Program-made: the position numbers and the translations under genes | Shown here: positions 6,393 through 12,632 of the stretch, one piece after another | How positions within the stretch are numbered: the stretch's first letter is position 1 | Layout of the letters: every line of letters begins with the position of its first letter | Source: Verrucomicrobiota bacterium | Lineage (GTDB): Bacteria; Verrucomicrobiota; Verrucomicrobiia; Limisphaerales; AV2 | Direction of reading: 5' to 3' | NCBI GenBank assembly: GCA_003218935.1 | Contig: QHPA01000163.1 | Coordinates: 1-12,632 of the forward strand | DNA length: 12,632 bases | Notes under the pieces: generated by a model | Database searches by the model: none | The model's input: only the letters and a program-made list of their open reading frames with translations | What the model was told of the DNA's origin: nothing

Positions 6393-7217
6393 TCAGTTTT
6401 GGAAGCGACTCGACCAGGTTTCGAGCCAGTTGATGACGTAAAGCATGACGAAGGAAATCACCATCAGCACGACGGCGAGCGCCACGGCTCCGGTGTAATC
6501 GTATTCATCCAGACGCATGACGATCAGATACGGGGCGATCTCCGTTTTGAACGGCTGGTTGCCGGAGATGAAAACGATCGAGCCGTATTCGCCCACCGCG
6601 CGCGCAAAGGCCAGGGCGAATCCGGTAATGATCGTGGGCAGCAGCGTCGGCGCGATGATGCTGAAAAAAGTGCGGACCCGGCTCGCGCCGAGCGTGGCCG
6701 CGGCTTCTTCGACCTCGCGTTCGAGGTTTTCCAGCACCGGCTGCAGGGTGCGAACCGCGAAGGGCATCCCGACAAACGTCAACGCGATGATCACGCCCAG
6801 TGGAGTGAATGCGCCTTTGATCCCGATCGGCACGAGCCATTGACCGAGCCACCCGTTGTCGGCGAAGAGATTCGCGAGGGTCAAGCCCGCGACCGCCGTC
6901 GGCAGAGCGAACGGAAAATCAACCAGGGCGTCGATGAACCGTTTGCCGGGAAACTCGTAGCGGACCAGCACCCACGCGAGGACGGTTCCGAACAGGGCGT
7001 TCGCGAGCGCGGCGACCAGCGAGGCGCCGAACGTCAGTTTGTATGCGGCCAGCGCGCGGTCGGTCGTGGCCAGCCGCCAGAAGTCTGTCAGGGAAATCTC
7101 CAGCGTTTTCAGAAACAGACCGGCGATCGGAATGAGGGCAATCGCGCTCAAATAAAAGATGGTGAAACCCATCGTCAGGCCGAATCCCGGCAGGGCGTTG
7201 AACTTTTTTTCTGCCAT
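6393..7217 (-). CDS. cysT: Sulfate ABC transporter permease CysT (CysU)
   Basis: A permease of 274 residues from the ATG at 7217 (MAEKKFNALPGFGLTMGF). An in-frame TTG 17 codons upstream would only add an unmatched stretch. Segments include TIFYLSAIALIPIAGLFLKT, a P-F-A-L-P-T-A-V-A-G motif typical of CysT, and ALGVIIALTFVGMPFAVRT-like helices. The EAA loop is EEAAATLGASRVRTFFSIIAP, followed by RAVGEYGSIVFISGN. It pairs with CysW to form the sulfate channel in the cytoplasmic membrane. It lies 67 bp after the sbp stop and 3 bp before cysW. No strong Shine-Dalgarno sequence is visible. Confidence 0.93.
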   Translation of the reverse strand: MAEKKFNALPGFGLTMGFTIFYLSAIALIPIAGLFLKTLEISLTDFWRLATTDRALAAYKLTFGASLVAALANALFGTVLAWVLVRYEFPGKRFIDALVDFPFALPTAVAGLTLANLFADNGWLGQWLVPIGIKGAFTPLGVIIALTFVGMPFAVRTLQPVLENLEREVEEAAATLGASRVRTFFSIIAPTLLPTIITGFALAFARAVGEYGSIVFISGNQPFKTEIAPYLIVMRLDEYDYTGAVALAVVLMVISFVMLYVINWLETWSSRFQN

Positions 7218-7284
7218 GAGTGGTCGTGAGGTTGCGGCGAAGCTTATCCGAACCCGGAAATGCGGCAAAAGAAATCTTCAGTCG

Positions 7285-8304
7285 TCACCGGTTGGCTTGA
7301 CTGATCTGGTCGAAGACACCGCCCTCGTTGAAGTGAGCTTTTTGAGCCTTTTGCCAGCCGCCAAACACTTCGTCGATGGTGAACAATTTCAGTTGCGTAA
7401 ATTGGCCGGCATACTTTTGCATGACCGATTCGAGCCGAGGACGATAGTAGTGCCTCGCCACAATGTCCTGGCCGGTTTCGCTATAGAGATATTCGAGATA
7501 CGCTTTGGCTGCCTCCTCCGTGCCGCGCTTCCTGGCTACCTTGTCAACCACGGTCACGGGCGGTTCAGCCAGGATGCTGATCGAAGGGGCAACCAGATCG
7601 AACTGCCCCTGGCCAAGCTCTTTGATTGCCATGATCGCTTCGTTTTCCCACGCGATGAGTACATCTCCGATTCCGCGTTGAATGAAGGTCGTCGTCGCGC
7701 TGCGCGCTCCCGAATCGAGCACGGGAACATTCTTGAACAACTTCCGCACAAATTCTTTCGCCCTGGCTTCGTCGCCCCCGGCGCGCTTCAATTCGTAGCC
7801 GTATGCAGCGAGATAGTTCCAGCGCGCCCCACCAGAGGTCTTCGGGTTGGGCGTGATAACCGCGACGCCCGGTTTTATCAAATCGTCCCAGTCCTTGATT
7901 CCCTTTGGATTTCCCTTGCGGACAAGGAAGAGGATGGTGGAAGTGCAGGGCGAACTGTTGCTCGGCAACCGCCTTTGCCAGTCGGGCGGCAGCAACTTTG
8001 CCTTCTCAGCGATCGCGTCGATGTCATAAGCCAGCGCCAGAGTGACCACATCGGCGGCGAGGCCGTCGATGACCGCACGCGCCTGTTTGCCGGAGCCGCC
8101 GTGCGATTGCCGGATCGTGATCGCGTCGCCGGTCTTTTCCTTCCAATACTTGGAGAAGGCGGCGTTGAAATCCTGATAGAACTCACGAGTGGGGTCGTAA
8201 GAAACGTTCAGGAGGTTGATGTCCCTGGCGAAGGAACAAACCAGGGAGAGCGCCAACGCCGCCGTAAAAGTGATCGGACGTTTGTTTGAGTTTCTTTTTG
8301 TCAT
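7285..8304 (-). CDS. sbp: Periplasmic sulfate-binding protein
   Basis: A 339-residue solute-binding protein. A Lys/Arg-rich start followed by [16 protein letters not shown] is a Sec signal peptide, with likely cleavage before RDINLLNV. The mature protein begins with [18 protein letters not shown], the classic start of Sbp/CysP. It continues with [17 protein letters not shown] and [16 protein letters not shown], the segments that cradle the sulfate ion, then [18 protein letters not shown] and [25 protein letters not shown]. It delivers sulfate, and possibly thiosulfate, to CysTW. It lies 23 bp after the porin stop and 67 bp before cysT. I cannot separate Sbp from CysP specificity by eye. Confidence 0.94.
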   Translation of the reverse strand: MTKRNSNKRPITFTAALALSLVCSFARDINLLNVSYDPTREFYQDFNAAFSKYWKEKTGDAITIRQSHGGSGKQARAVIDGLAADVVTLALAYDIDAIAEKAKLLPPDWQRRLPSNSSPCTSTILFLVRKGNPKGIKDWDDLIKPGVAVITPNPKTSGGARWNYLAAYGYELKRAGGDEARAKEFVRKLFKNVPVLDSGARSATTTFIQRGIGDVLIAWENEAIMAIKELGQGQFDLVAPSISILAEPPVTVVDKVARKRGTEEAAKAYLEYLYSETGQDIVARHYYRPRLESVMQKYAGQFTQLKLFTIDEVFGGWQKAQKAHFNEGGVFDQISQANR

Positions 8305-8327
8305 AAAATTTTCTTTTTTGGGCCGGG

Positions 8328-9734
8328 TTAAAACGCCAATTGGACCCGAGTGAACAACACATTTTCCGGTTGCCGCGTTATGATGGCCGGCGCGGTGGTG
8401 CCAGCCCCGCCGCCGCCGGAGAAAGTGGTGCGCGAAAAACTGGTCTTCACCAGCACGTTCCGATTCAAGTACCAGTTGAGGCCGACGGACCAGGCCGACG
8501 CCGATCTTGCCGACGCAGTTGGATCGGCAAATAAGGGAAACGCATCACGGTCAATGTCCAGACGCGCGTACCGAGCCACAACCTGAACTGCGCCCCAATG
8601 GCCTGCGGAAGGATCGAAAGGATGGGCGGGAACGACGCCTTTATAGGAAGCGTCTTCGCCGGTAAGGACCCAGGAGCCGGTGATTTGCCACGCCGCATTT
8701 TTGAGTGCTGCAGTGTTCAGCGAGTTGGTTTGAACCCGTTGGGCCGAAATGACGTATTCACCGAGCAAGCCGAACGGGCCGTAATAATAGGAACCCTGGG
8801 GTGACACCCTCCAATGCTTGCCGCTCGCGACAACCGTATTCCTGTAGGAGAAGAACTGTTGCTGGCCGTCGGTCGTGTAACCGGGTGTGGCGCCGCCGGT
8901 CGTCGCCGGCAGCTCATTGACCGTGGAGGAGTCCCCATAGCTCCCTCCTACGCCAAAACCAAATCCTTTGAGGGCGGACAGATTGGATTTCATCAAAGGC
9001 TGGAAGAAGAGTCGCCCGGCAAACTCCTTGTCGTCTTCAAAATCGGCATTGCTGGAATTGCGCGCGTCGCCCAGGCCGTTGAATATGCCGGCCGCGTAGC
9101 TCACACAACCGTCAAACAAGTCTCCGTGAAGTTCGGCGCCAAGGTCGCGATTGGGAACGAGATCCGTCGGCAAGGCGCGCTCGTTAAAGGAAGTATCCGG
9201 ATCAGATTGCAATAGTTCCAGACCCAGCGGTGACTTGAATTTGCCGAACTGGAATTGCAATTCCCGTTTGTAACGATAATTCAGGTAGGCGTCCTGAATC
9301 ACCGTCCCGGAGGTGCCGCCAAAATCAGGCACAAACAGGAAGTCAAAATCATGAAAGACCGTGCCTGAGATAATCGGACGCGCCCGCCGCAAGAGAAAGC
9401 CGTCGTTGCCTTTGCTCCCGCCATCCCTGAAGAAAGTTCGCGAATCGAATTGCAAGACCCCCTTCAGGTTGATTGCGAAGTTGCCATCGGCGGAGCCGAA
9501 GGAAAAGCCCTTCTCGCCGATACTGATTTTTGGCGCGTCTTTGGGTTTTGTGTCAGCGGTTTCTTTCTCCAGTTCGCGATTGCGTTCGAGGATGCGGACC
9601 TTCTGGTCGAGTTGTTCGATGTGTTGTTTGAGACCGTTGATGGTATCGGCCGTGTCATCAGCCAACAAATGGTTGGTGGTCATTGTTTGACTGCCGATCA
9701 CCGCCGCGGCGACTGCCCCTAGAGATGGTTTCAT
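8328..9734 (-). CDS. OprP/OprO-family outer-membrane porin, probably for sulfate
   Basis: A 468-residue protein. A short hydrophobic N-terminus ([15 protein letters not shown]) is followed by a polar stretch with heptad-like spacing ([20 protein letters not shown], 33-52) predicted to form a coiled coil, as in many phosphate-selective-porin-like proteins. From about residue 75 it shows alternating beta-barrel strands, including [71 protein letters not shown] and DLGAELHG, which are typical of the OprP/OprO family. The C-terminus ends RVQLAF, with the terminal Phe used by the BAM machinery. Family members pass anions such as phosphate. Because it is the first gene of a sulfate transport operon, this one more likely admits sulfate (inference). 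A good promoter lies 40-67 bp upstream of the ATG. Confidence 0.85.
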   Translation of the reverse strand: MKPSLGAVAAAVIGSQTMTTNHLLADDTADTINGLKQHIEQLDQKVRILERNRELEKETADTKPKDAPKISIGEKGFSFGSADGNFAINLKGVLQFDSRTFFRDGGSKGNDGFLLRRARPIISGTVFHDFDFLFVPDFGGTSGTVIQDAYLNYRYKRELQFQFGKFKSPLGLELLQSDPDTSFNERALPTDLVPNRDLGAELHGDLFDGCVSYAAGIFNGLGDARNSSNADFEDDKEFAGRLFFQPLMKSNLSALKGFGFGVGGSYGDSSTVNELPATTGGATPGYTTDGQQQFFSYRNTVVASGKHWRVSPQGSYYYGPFGLLGEYVISAQRVQTNSLNTAALKNAAWQITGSWVLTGEDASYKGVVPAHPFDPSAGHWGAVQVVARYARLDIDRDAFPLFADPTASARSASAWSVGLNWYLNRNVLVKTSFSRTTFSGGGGAGTTAPAIITRQPENVLFTRVQLAF

Positions 9735-9773
9735 TTCGCTTTTTCGTGCCTCATGAATTTCAATTTAAGAACG

Positions 9774-9801
9774 ATAATAAGTTTAATCTACATTAAGTCA
9801 A
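9774..9801 (-). promoter_or_regulatory. Sigma70-like promoter of the porin-sulfate operon
   Basis: On the minus strand TTGACT (9801-9796) and TATTAT (9779-9774) are separated by exactly 16 bp, a near-consensus pair. Transcription would begin around 9767, giving a leader of about 33 bases before the porin ATG. The spacer contains ATGTAGATT, which is repeated in the opposite promoter. Confidence 0.7.
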
Positions 9802-9852
9802 TAGACATATTAATAATTATTTAATGCCTTAATTGATTGGTATTTATGGTAA

Positions 9853-9882
9853 TATCAAAATTAAACTAAGTAATTCTTGATA
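9853..9882. promoter_or_regulatory. Imperfect palindrome, candidate Rrf2 operator
   Basis: TATCAAAATTA (9853-9863) faces TAATT-C-TTGATA (9871-9882). Eleven bases on each side are complementary, with one bulged C and a 7-base centre. Its right arm contains the TTGATA used as -35 of the regulator's own promoter, so binding here would block that promoter. Rrf2 proteins bind palindromes of this size and are often autoregulated (family knowledge); assignment to this protein is inferred. Confidence 0.5.
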
Positions 9883-9904
9883 GTTTTTATGTAGATTCTA
9901 TCGT
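9877..9904 (+). promoter_or_regulatory. Putative promoter of the Rrf2 regulator gene
   Basis: TTGATA (9877-9882) and TATCGT (9899-9904) are 16 bp apart, the same spacing as in the opposite promoter, and the spacer again contains ATGTAGATT (9889-9897). The -10 is weak. A start 7 bases downstream would fall at or next to the ATG at 9911, giving a leaderless or nearly leaderless mRNA. This agrees with the absence of a Shine-Dalgarno sequence there. Confidence 0.4.
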
Positions 9905-9910
9905 CGGCGC

Positions 9911-10372
9911 ATGAAGTTATCTCTGCGCGGTGAATACGCATTGCGCGCCCTGCTGGTGCTGGGACTGAACTACAAACGGTCAGTCGTGCGAATTCAAACC
10001 ATTTCTCAACATCAAAACATCCCGAAGCGATTCCTGGAGCAGATCCTCAATGACCTGAAGTCGGCGGGTGTGGTTGAAAGCAAACGTGGCGTCGCAGGTG
10101 GCTACCGGCTGGCGCGTCCGCCGGCGGACATTTCGCTCGCCAGCGTGATCCGCCACATCGAAGGCGCGTTGGCGCCGGTGAGTTGCGTCAGCGAATGCTT
10201 CTACGAAAAATGTTCCTGCCCTGATGAATCCCGGTGCGCCATTCGCAGTGTGATGAAACAGGTGCGCGATGCCGTGGTGGGCATTGTCGAAAAATTGACC
10301 GTGGCCGACCTCTGCGAGCGTGCCCGCGAACTACAAGAGCTTCATGCCGATCCTGTCGATTTTGTGATTTAA
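9911..10372 (+). CDS. Rrf2-family transcriptional regulator with cysteine cluster (CymR/IscR-like)
   Basis: A 153-residue regulator. The N-terminal winged helix-turn-helix starts MKLSLRGEYALRALLVL, has the recognition region ISQHQNIPKRFLEQILNDLKSAG (31-53) and the wing SKRGVAGGYRLARP (57-70), all typical of Rrf2. The sensor part carries Cys92, 96, 101, 103 and 109 in the region where IscR binds a 2Fe-2S cluster through three Cys; Cys103-x5-Cys109 reproduces the last IscR spacing. It may therefore sense iron-sulfur status, or sulfur/cysteine supply like CymR. It is divergent from the porin-sulfate operon across an AT-rich operator region and probably controls that operon and itself (inference). 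Codons 1-5 follow TCGGCGC with no ribosome site. IscR or NsrR identity is not favoured, since no isc or nitric-oxide genes are nearby. Confidence 0.87.
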   Translation: MKLSLRGEYALRALLVLGLNYKRSVVRIQTISQHQNIPKRFLEQILNDLKSAGVVESKRGVAGGYRLARPPADISLASVIRHIEGALAPVSCVSECFYEKCSCPDESRCAIRSVMKQVRDAVVGIVEKLTVADLCERARELQELHADPVDFVI

Positions 10373-10494
10373 GGACACGCGTTCGGTGGCAAACGGCATG
10401 CCTGAGGGGACGGAATTCATTAGAGACAAGGATCGGATTTTCCATTAGACTCGCGTAAGTCCAGTACCCGGCTGACGCTCAATTCAAGCACATC

Positions 10495-11544
10495 ATGAAA
10501 AGCAAACCTGCCTCGGCTCGCAGTGGTATCCTCGCCGGTGGCAACTGGATCATTGATCAGGTCAAGTTGATTGATGTCTATCCGCAGCCGGAACAGCTTG
10601 CCAACATTCGGAGGCAGGCGCAGGGGACCGGCGGCGCGCCCTACAATGTCCTGGTTGATCTGGCCAAATTGGGCGTCTCTTTTCCTCTGTTCGCCGCCGG
10701 TCTGGTCGGCAAAGACGCTCTGGGCGAACTGATTCTGGCGGATTGCCGAAAATACAGGATCGACGCGCGATTTCTGCGCGCCACCGCCGAAGCGCCGACT
10801 TCATACACCGATGTCATGAGTGAGGCAAACGGTGGCCGTCGCACCTTTTTTCACCACCGGGGCGCCAACGCTTTGTGGGACGGCGACGACCTGGACTTCA
10901 CCAAAGTCAAAGCACGGATTTTTCATCTCGGCTACCTGTTGTTGCTCGACGGGCTCGATGCGTCCGACAAAAAGTTCGGCACCAGGGCTGCCGCGCTGCT
11001 CGCCGCCGCCCGGGAAGCCGGACTTAAAACCAGCCTTGATGTGGTCAGCGAAGACAGCGACCGTTATGCCCACATCGTCGCGCCAGCCCTCAAGCACGTT
11101 GACTACTGCGTTGTGAACGAAATCGAGGCGGGGAAAACGACAGGGTTCAGAGTCCGTCAGCCGGACGGGCGGCTGGAGACCGTGGCGCTGCGGCATGCCG
11201 CCGGCGCGCTCCTGCAGATGGGTGTGCATGAGCTGGTGGTTGTCCATTTTCCGGAAGGCGCCTTTGCCCGCACGCGCAAAGGTGAGGATCACTGGCAATC
11301 CTCGCTCAATCTTCCGGCCAAATACATCGCGGGCACGGCCGGGGCAGGGGACGCGTTTTGTGCCGGGGTGCTTTTAGGACTGCACGAAGGATTGGATTTG
11401 CGACGTTGCCTGGAAACGGGCGTTTGTGTCGCAGCCGCCTCGCTTTCGGACCCGACTTGCACGGGCGGCATCAAGCCGCTTAAAGCTGCTCTCGACCTCG
11501 CAAGAAAATACCACTTCCGTCCGGCGCTCGAAACGACGGAATAA
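10495..11544 (+). CDS. PfkB-family carbohydrate kinase
   Basis: A 349-residue sugar kinase of the ribokinase/PfkB family. The N-terminal half has the substrate-side motif TGGAPYNVLVDLAKLG (45-60), as in GG-x-x-x-N-x-A, and FAAGLVGKDALGELI (67-80). The C-terminal PfkB signature GTAGAGDAFCAGVLLG (280-295) contains the catalytic base Asp286 and the GAGD anion hole. VVNEIEAGKTTG (207-217) is the usual N-x-x-E magnesium motif. It phosphorylates a sugar or nucleoside with ATP in the cytoplasm; fructose, ribose, 2-keto-3-deoxygluconate and adenosine are all possible. It lies 122 bp after the Rrf2 gene on the same strand and converges on efp, with 13 bp between stop codons. No Shine-Dalgarno sequence is visible before the ATG. 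Co-transcription with the regulator is possible but not shown. Confidence 0.88.
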   Translation: MKSKPASARSGILAGGNWIIDQVKLIDVYPQPEQLANIRRQAQGTGGAPYNVLVDLAKLGVSFPLFAAGLVGKDALGELILADCRKYRIDARFLRATAEAPTSYTDVMSEANGGRRTFFHHRGANALWDGDDLDFTKVKARIFHLGYLLLLDGLDASDKKFGTRAAALLAAAREAGLKTSLDVVSEDSDRYAHIVAPALKHVDYCVVNEIEAGKTTGFRVRQPDGRLETVALRHAAGALLQMGVHELVVVHFPEGAFARTRKGEDHWQSSLNLPAKYIAGTAGAGDAFCAGVLLGLHEGLDLRRCLETGVCVAAASLSDPTCTGGIKPLKAALDLARKYHFRPALETTE

Positions 11545-11557
11545 TTTGGAACTGGCC

Positions 11558-12115
11558 TCAGGCCCGTTCCATGTATTTTCCCGTGCGCGTGTCGATTTTG
11601 ACCTTCTCCCCTGTCTTGATGAAAAGCGGCACCTGGATCGAAATGCCGGTCTCCAGTTTCGCCGGTTTCTGCACGTTGTTCGCGGAATCACCGCGAATTC
11701 CCTCCGGCGCGTCGGTCACTCGCAACACGACACTGGCAGGCAGCTCAATCGATACGGCTTTATCTTCAACAAAAGTCATCGTGATGGGCGCGTTTTCCAC
11801 CAGATAGTTCCTGGCGTCACCCACCAGTTCCGGCGGCAACGTCACGGTTTCGTATGTCTCCGGATCGGAAAAAACAAAGTCGTCGCTGTCCTTATAGCTG
11901 AACTCCATCTTCCGCGTGGTCATCGGCACCACTTCCACTTTTTCCGTGGAGCTGAACCGCACGTCCGACGATTTGCCGGATTTGAGGCTGCGGATGCTGG
12001 CCTGCACGAAGGCGCGCAAGTTGCCCGGCGTGCGATGTTGGGTGTCGAGGACGACGGCGACGTCACCGTTGTAGAGGATCGCCATGCCCTTGCGTAAGTC
12101 GTTTGCTGCTGGCAT
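11558..12115 (-). CDS. efp: Translation elongation factor P
   Basis: A protein of 185 residues from the ATG at 12115 (MPAANDLRKGMAILYNGDVAVVLDTQHRTPGNLRAFVQ). The open frame extends 30 codons further upstream, but that part does not match EF-P and overlaps a hairpin. Three domains follow in order: the KOW-like domain (1-62), an OB domain (63-125) and a second OB domain (126-185) with the family ending GISIQVPLFIKTGEKVKIDTRTGKYMER. EF-P enters the ribosome between the P and E sites and relieves stalling at polyproline. The tip loop reads PGNLRAF, with Asn32 where E. coli has the modified Lys34 and Pseudomonas has Arg32. It therefore cannot carry those modifications at this residue. It sits 124 bp downstream of mfd on the same strand. 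Confidence 0.95.
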   Translation of the reverse strand: MPAANDLRKGMAILYNGDVAVVLDTQHRTPGNLRAFVQASIRSLKSGKSSDVRFSSTEKVEVVPMTTRKMEFSYKDSDDFVFSDPETYETVTLPPELVGDARNYLVENAPITMTFVEDKAVSIELPASVVLRVTDAPEGIRGDSANNVQKPAKLETGISIQVPLFIKTGEKVKIDTRTGKYMERA

Positions 12116-12142
12116 AAATCCAACCCGTTTTCTCGTTAGCAA

Positions 12143-12163
12143 CTGCTCTCGATCCGAGAGCAG
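12143..12163. other. Perfect 9-bp hairpin between mfd and efp
   Basis: CTGCTCTCG (12143-12151) and CGAGAGCAG (12155-12163) pair perfectly around a 3-nt loop (ATC). No T-run follows on either strand. It lies 27 bases before the efp ATG and 76 bases after the mfd stop, so it would be part of the efp leader or of the mfd 3' end. Possible roles are mRNA stabilisation, attenuation or a protein-binding palindrome. Confidence 0.5.
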
Positions 12164-12239
12164 CGGACTGGGGAAAATAGCCAAGAGAAGCCCGATTGCA
12201 AGCACTGAATTCCCTTTCGTGGAGGACCGAGAGTTGAAG

Positions 12240-12632
12240 TTACAGCGCCAGGAGCAATTTTCTGATTTCGTCCAGCCGCGCCTTTGCCTCCTTCTTGCTC
12301 AGGCGCGGGAATTTCCCGGCGAGCGTGATATAGTCATTGTTGCGCGTCAGCATCAGCTTGTCTTCCCTGGTTTCCATCGCCGTCACGCCGCGGTCGCTGC
12401 ACAGGACCTTCAGTTCCGCGACTTGCAGGAACAGCTCGATCGGCGGCGGCAGCGAGCCGAAACGGTCGCGCAGTTCGTCGCGCAACGCCTGCAACGCCCG
12501 TTTGTTCGTCGCCTGGGCGAGCTTGCGATAAATGTCAATACGCTGGCGTGGGTCTGTAATGTATTTGAACGGGATGTAGGCATTCGCTTTGCGCGTGCTT
12601 CGTTGTCCATTGTCAATTGTCTCAGAGACTGA
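12240..12632 (-). CDS. mfd: Transcription-repair coupling factor Mfd, C-terminal end, partial
   Basis: The last 130 residues of a gene that enters from the right edge. The translation opens SVSETIDNGQRSTRKANAYIPFKYITD, then PRQRIDIYRKLAQATNK and LRDELRDRFGSLPPPIELFLQVAELK. The elements A-x-I-P-x-x-Y-I, R-x-x-I-Y-R-x-L-A and E-L-x-DRFG-x-L-P mark the TRCF C-terminal domain (D7). This domain, in the intact protein, masks the UvrA-binding surface and regulates translocation. The tail ends KARLDEIRKLLLAL. Mfd removes stalled RNA polymerase from lesions and recruits UvrA; the helicase motifs lie outside the window. Nothing suggests truncation at this end. Confidence 0.92.
   Translation of the reverse strand, partial: SVSETIDNGQRSTRKANAYIPFKYITDPRQRIDIYRKLAQATNKRALQALRDELRDRFGSLPPPIELFLQVAELKVLCSDRGVTAMETREDKLMLTRNNDYITLAGKFPRLSKKEAKARLDEIRKLLLAL

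Larger units (their letters stand above)
9735..9910. promoter_or_regulatory. AT-rich divergent control region, porin operon / Rrf2 regulator
   Basis: A spacer of 176 bases between two divergent start codons. Bases 9781-9900 hold only 24 G+C out of 120, in sharp contrast to the GC-rich genes on both sides. It contains two divergent promoters, a long imperfect palindrome and a mirrored 9-mer (listed separately). It also contains the palindrome AATAATTATT (9812-9821) and a CATTAA/TTAATG pair (9791-9796, 9821-9826). The region probably holds the operators of the Rrf2 protein encoded beside it. Confidence 0.8.

Noticed and set aside
7218..7268. Upstream TTG start for CysT
   Set aside because: The 17 added residues do not match CysT, and ATG at 7217 gives the family length.
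9731..9754. Seven-codon upstream frame (MRHEKAK) whose TGA overlaps the porin ATG
   Set aside because: It fits the leader of the predicted porin mRNA, but it has no ribosome site, no regulatory codon run, and a length that arises easily by chance.
12116..12205. 30-residue N-terminal extension of EF-P, with a hydrophobic start
   Set aside because: EF-P family length and the start MPAANDLRKG fit the ATG at 12115, and the extension crosses a strong hairpin.

Overview
The window comes from a GC-rich Gram-negative bacterium: it encodes an outer-membrane beta-barrel porin and proteins with export signals. Shine-Dalgarno sequences are weak or absent before most starts. The EF-P loop sequence, the mfd-efp pair and the short intergenic repeats are compatible with the Verrucomicrobiota/PVC group, but this placement is an impression from the sequence and was not tested.

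Left edge (1-1376, + strand): the last carrier domain of a non-ribosomal peptide synthetase (NRPS) or hybrid megasynthase runs in from the left. It overlaps by ATGA a free-standing thioesterase that carries an N-terminal TubC-type docking domain. The thioesterase has Cys where Ser is usual and appears to lack the canonical Asp and His. A REP-like inverted-repeat cluster and an intrinsic terminator follow.

Centre (1592-9734, all - strand): eight genes read leftward. From upstream to downstream they are an OprP/OprO-type porin, a periplasmic sulfate-binding protein, the CysT and CysW permeases, the CysA ATPase, a uronate-dehydrogenase-like SDR, a secreted S1/P1 nuclease and an FkbM-type methyltransferase. 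The first six are spaced -4 to +67 bp apart and look like one transcription unit for taking sulfate (or a related oxyanion) across both membranes. The last two follow a 106-bp gap with strong inverted repeats and may be transcribed separately.

Control region (9735-9910): a very AT-rich divergent spacer (24 G+C in the 120 bases 9781-9900) separates the porin from an Rrf2-family regulator with a cysteine cluster. It holds a good sigma70-like promoter for the porin (TTGACT-16-TATTAT), a similarly spaced weaker promoter for the regulator that would give an almost leaderless mRNA, a perfect 9-bp sequence mirrored in both promoters, and a long imperfect palindrome over the regulator's -35. This suggests a CymR/IscR-like switch that controls sulfate uptake and itself.

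Right side (10495-12632): a PfkB-family sugar kinase (+) converges on elongation factor P (-). EF-P is preceded on the same strand by the 3' end of mfd, which runs off the right edge. EF-P carries Asn at the tip position that is usually a modified Lys or Arg.
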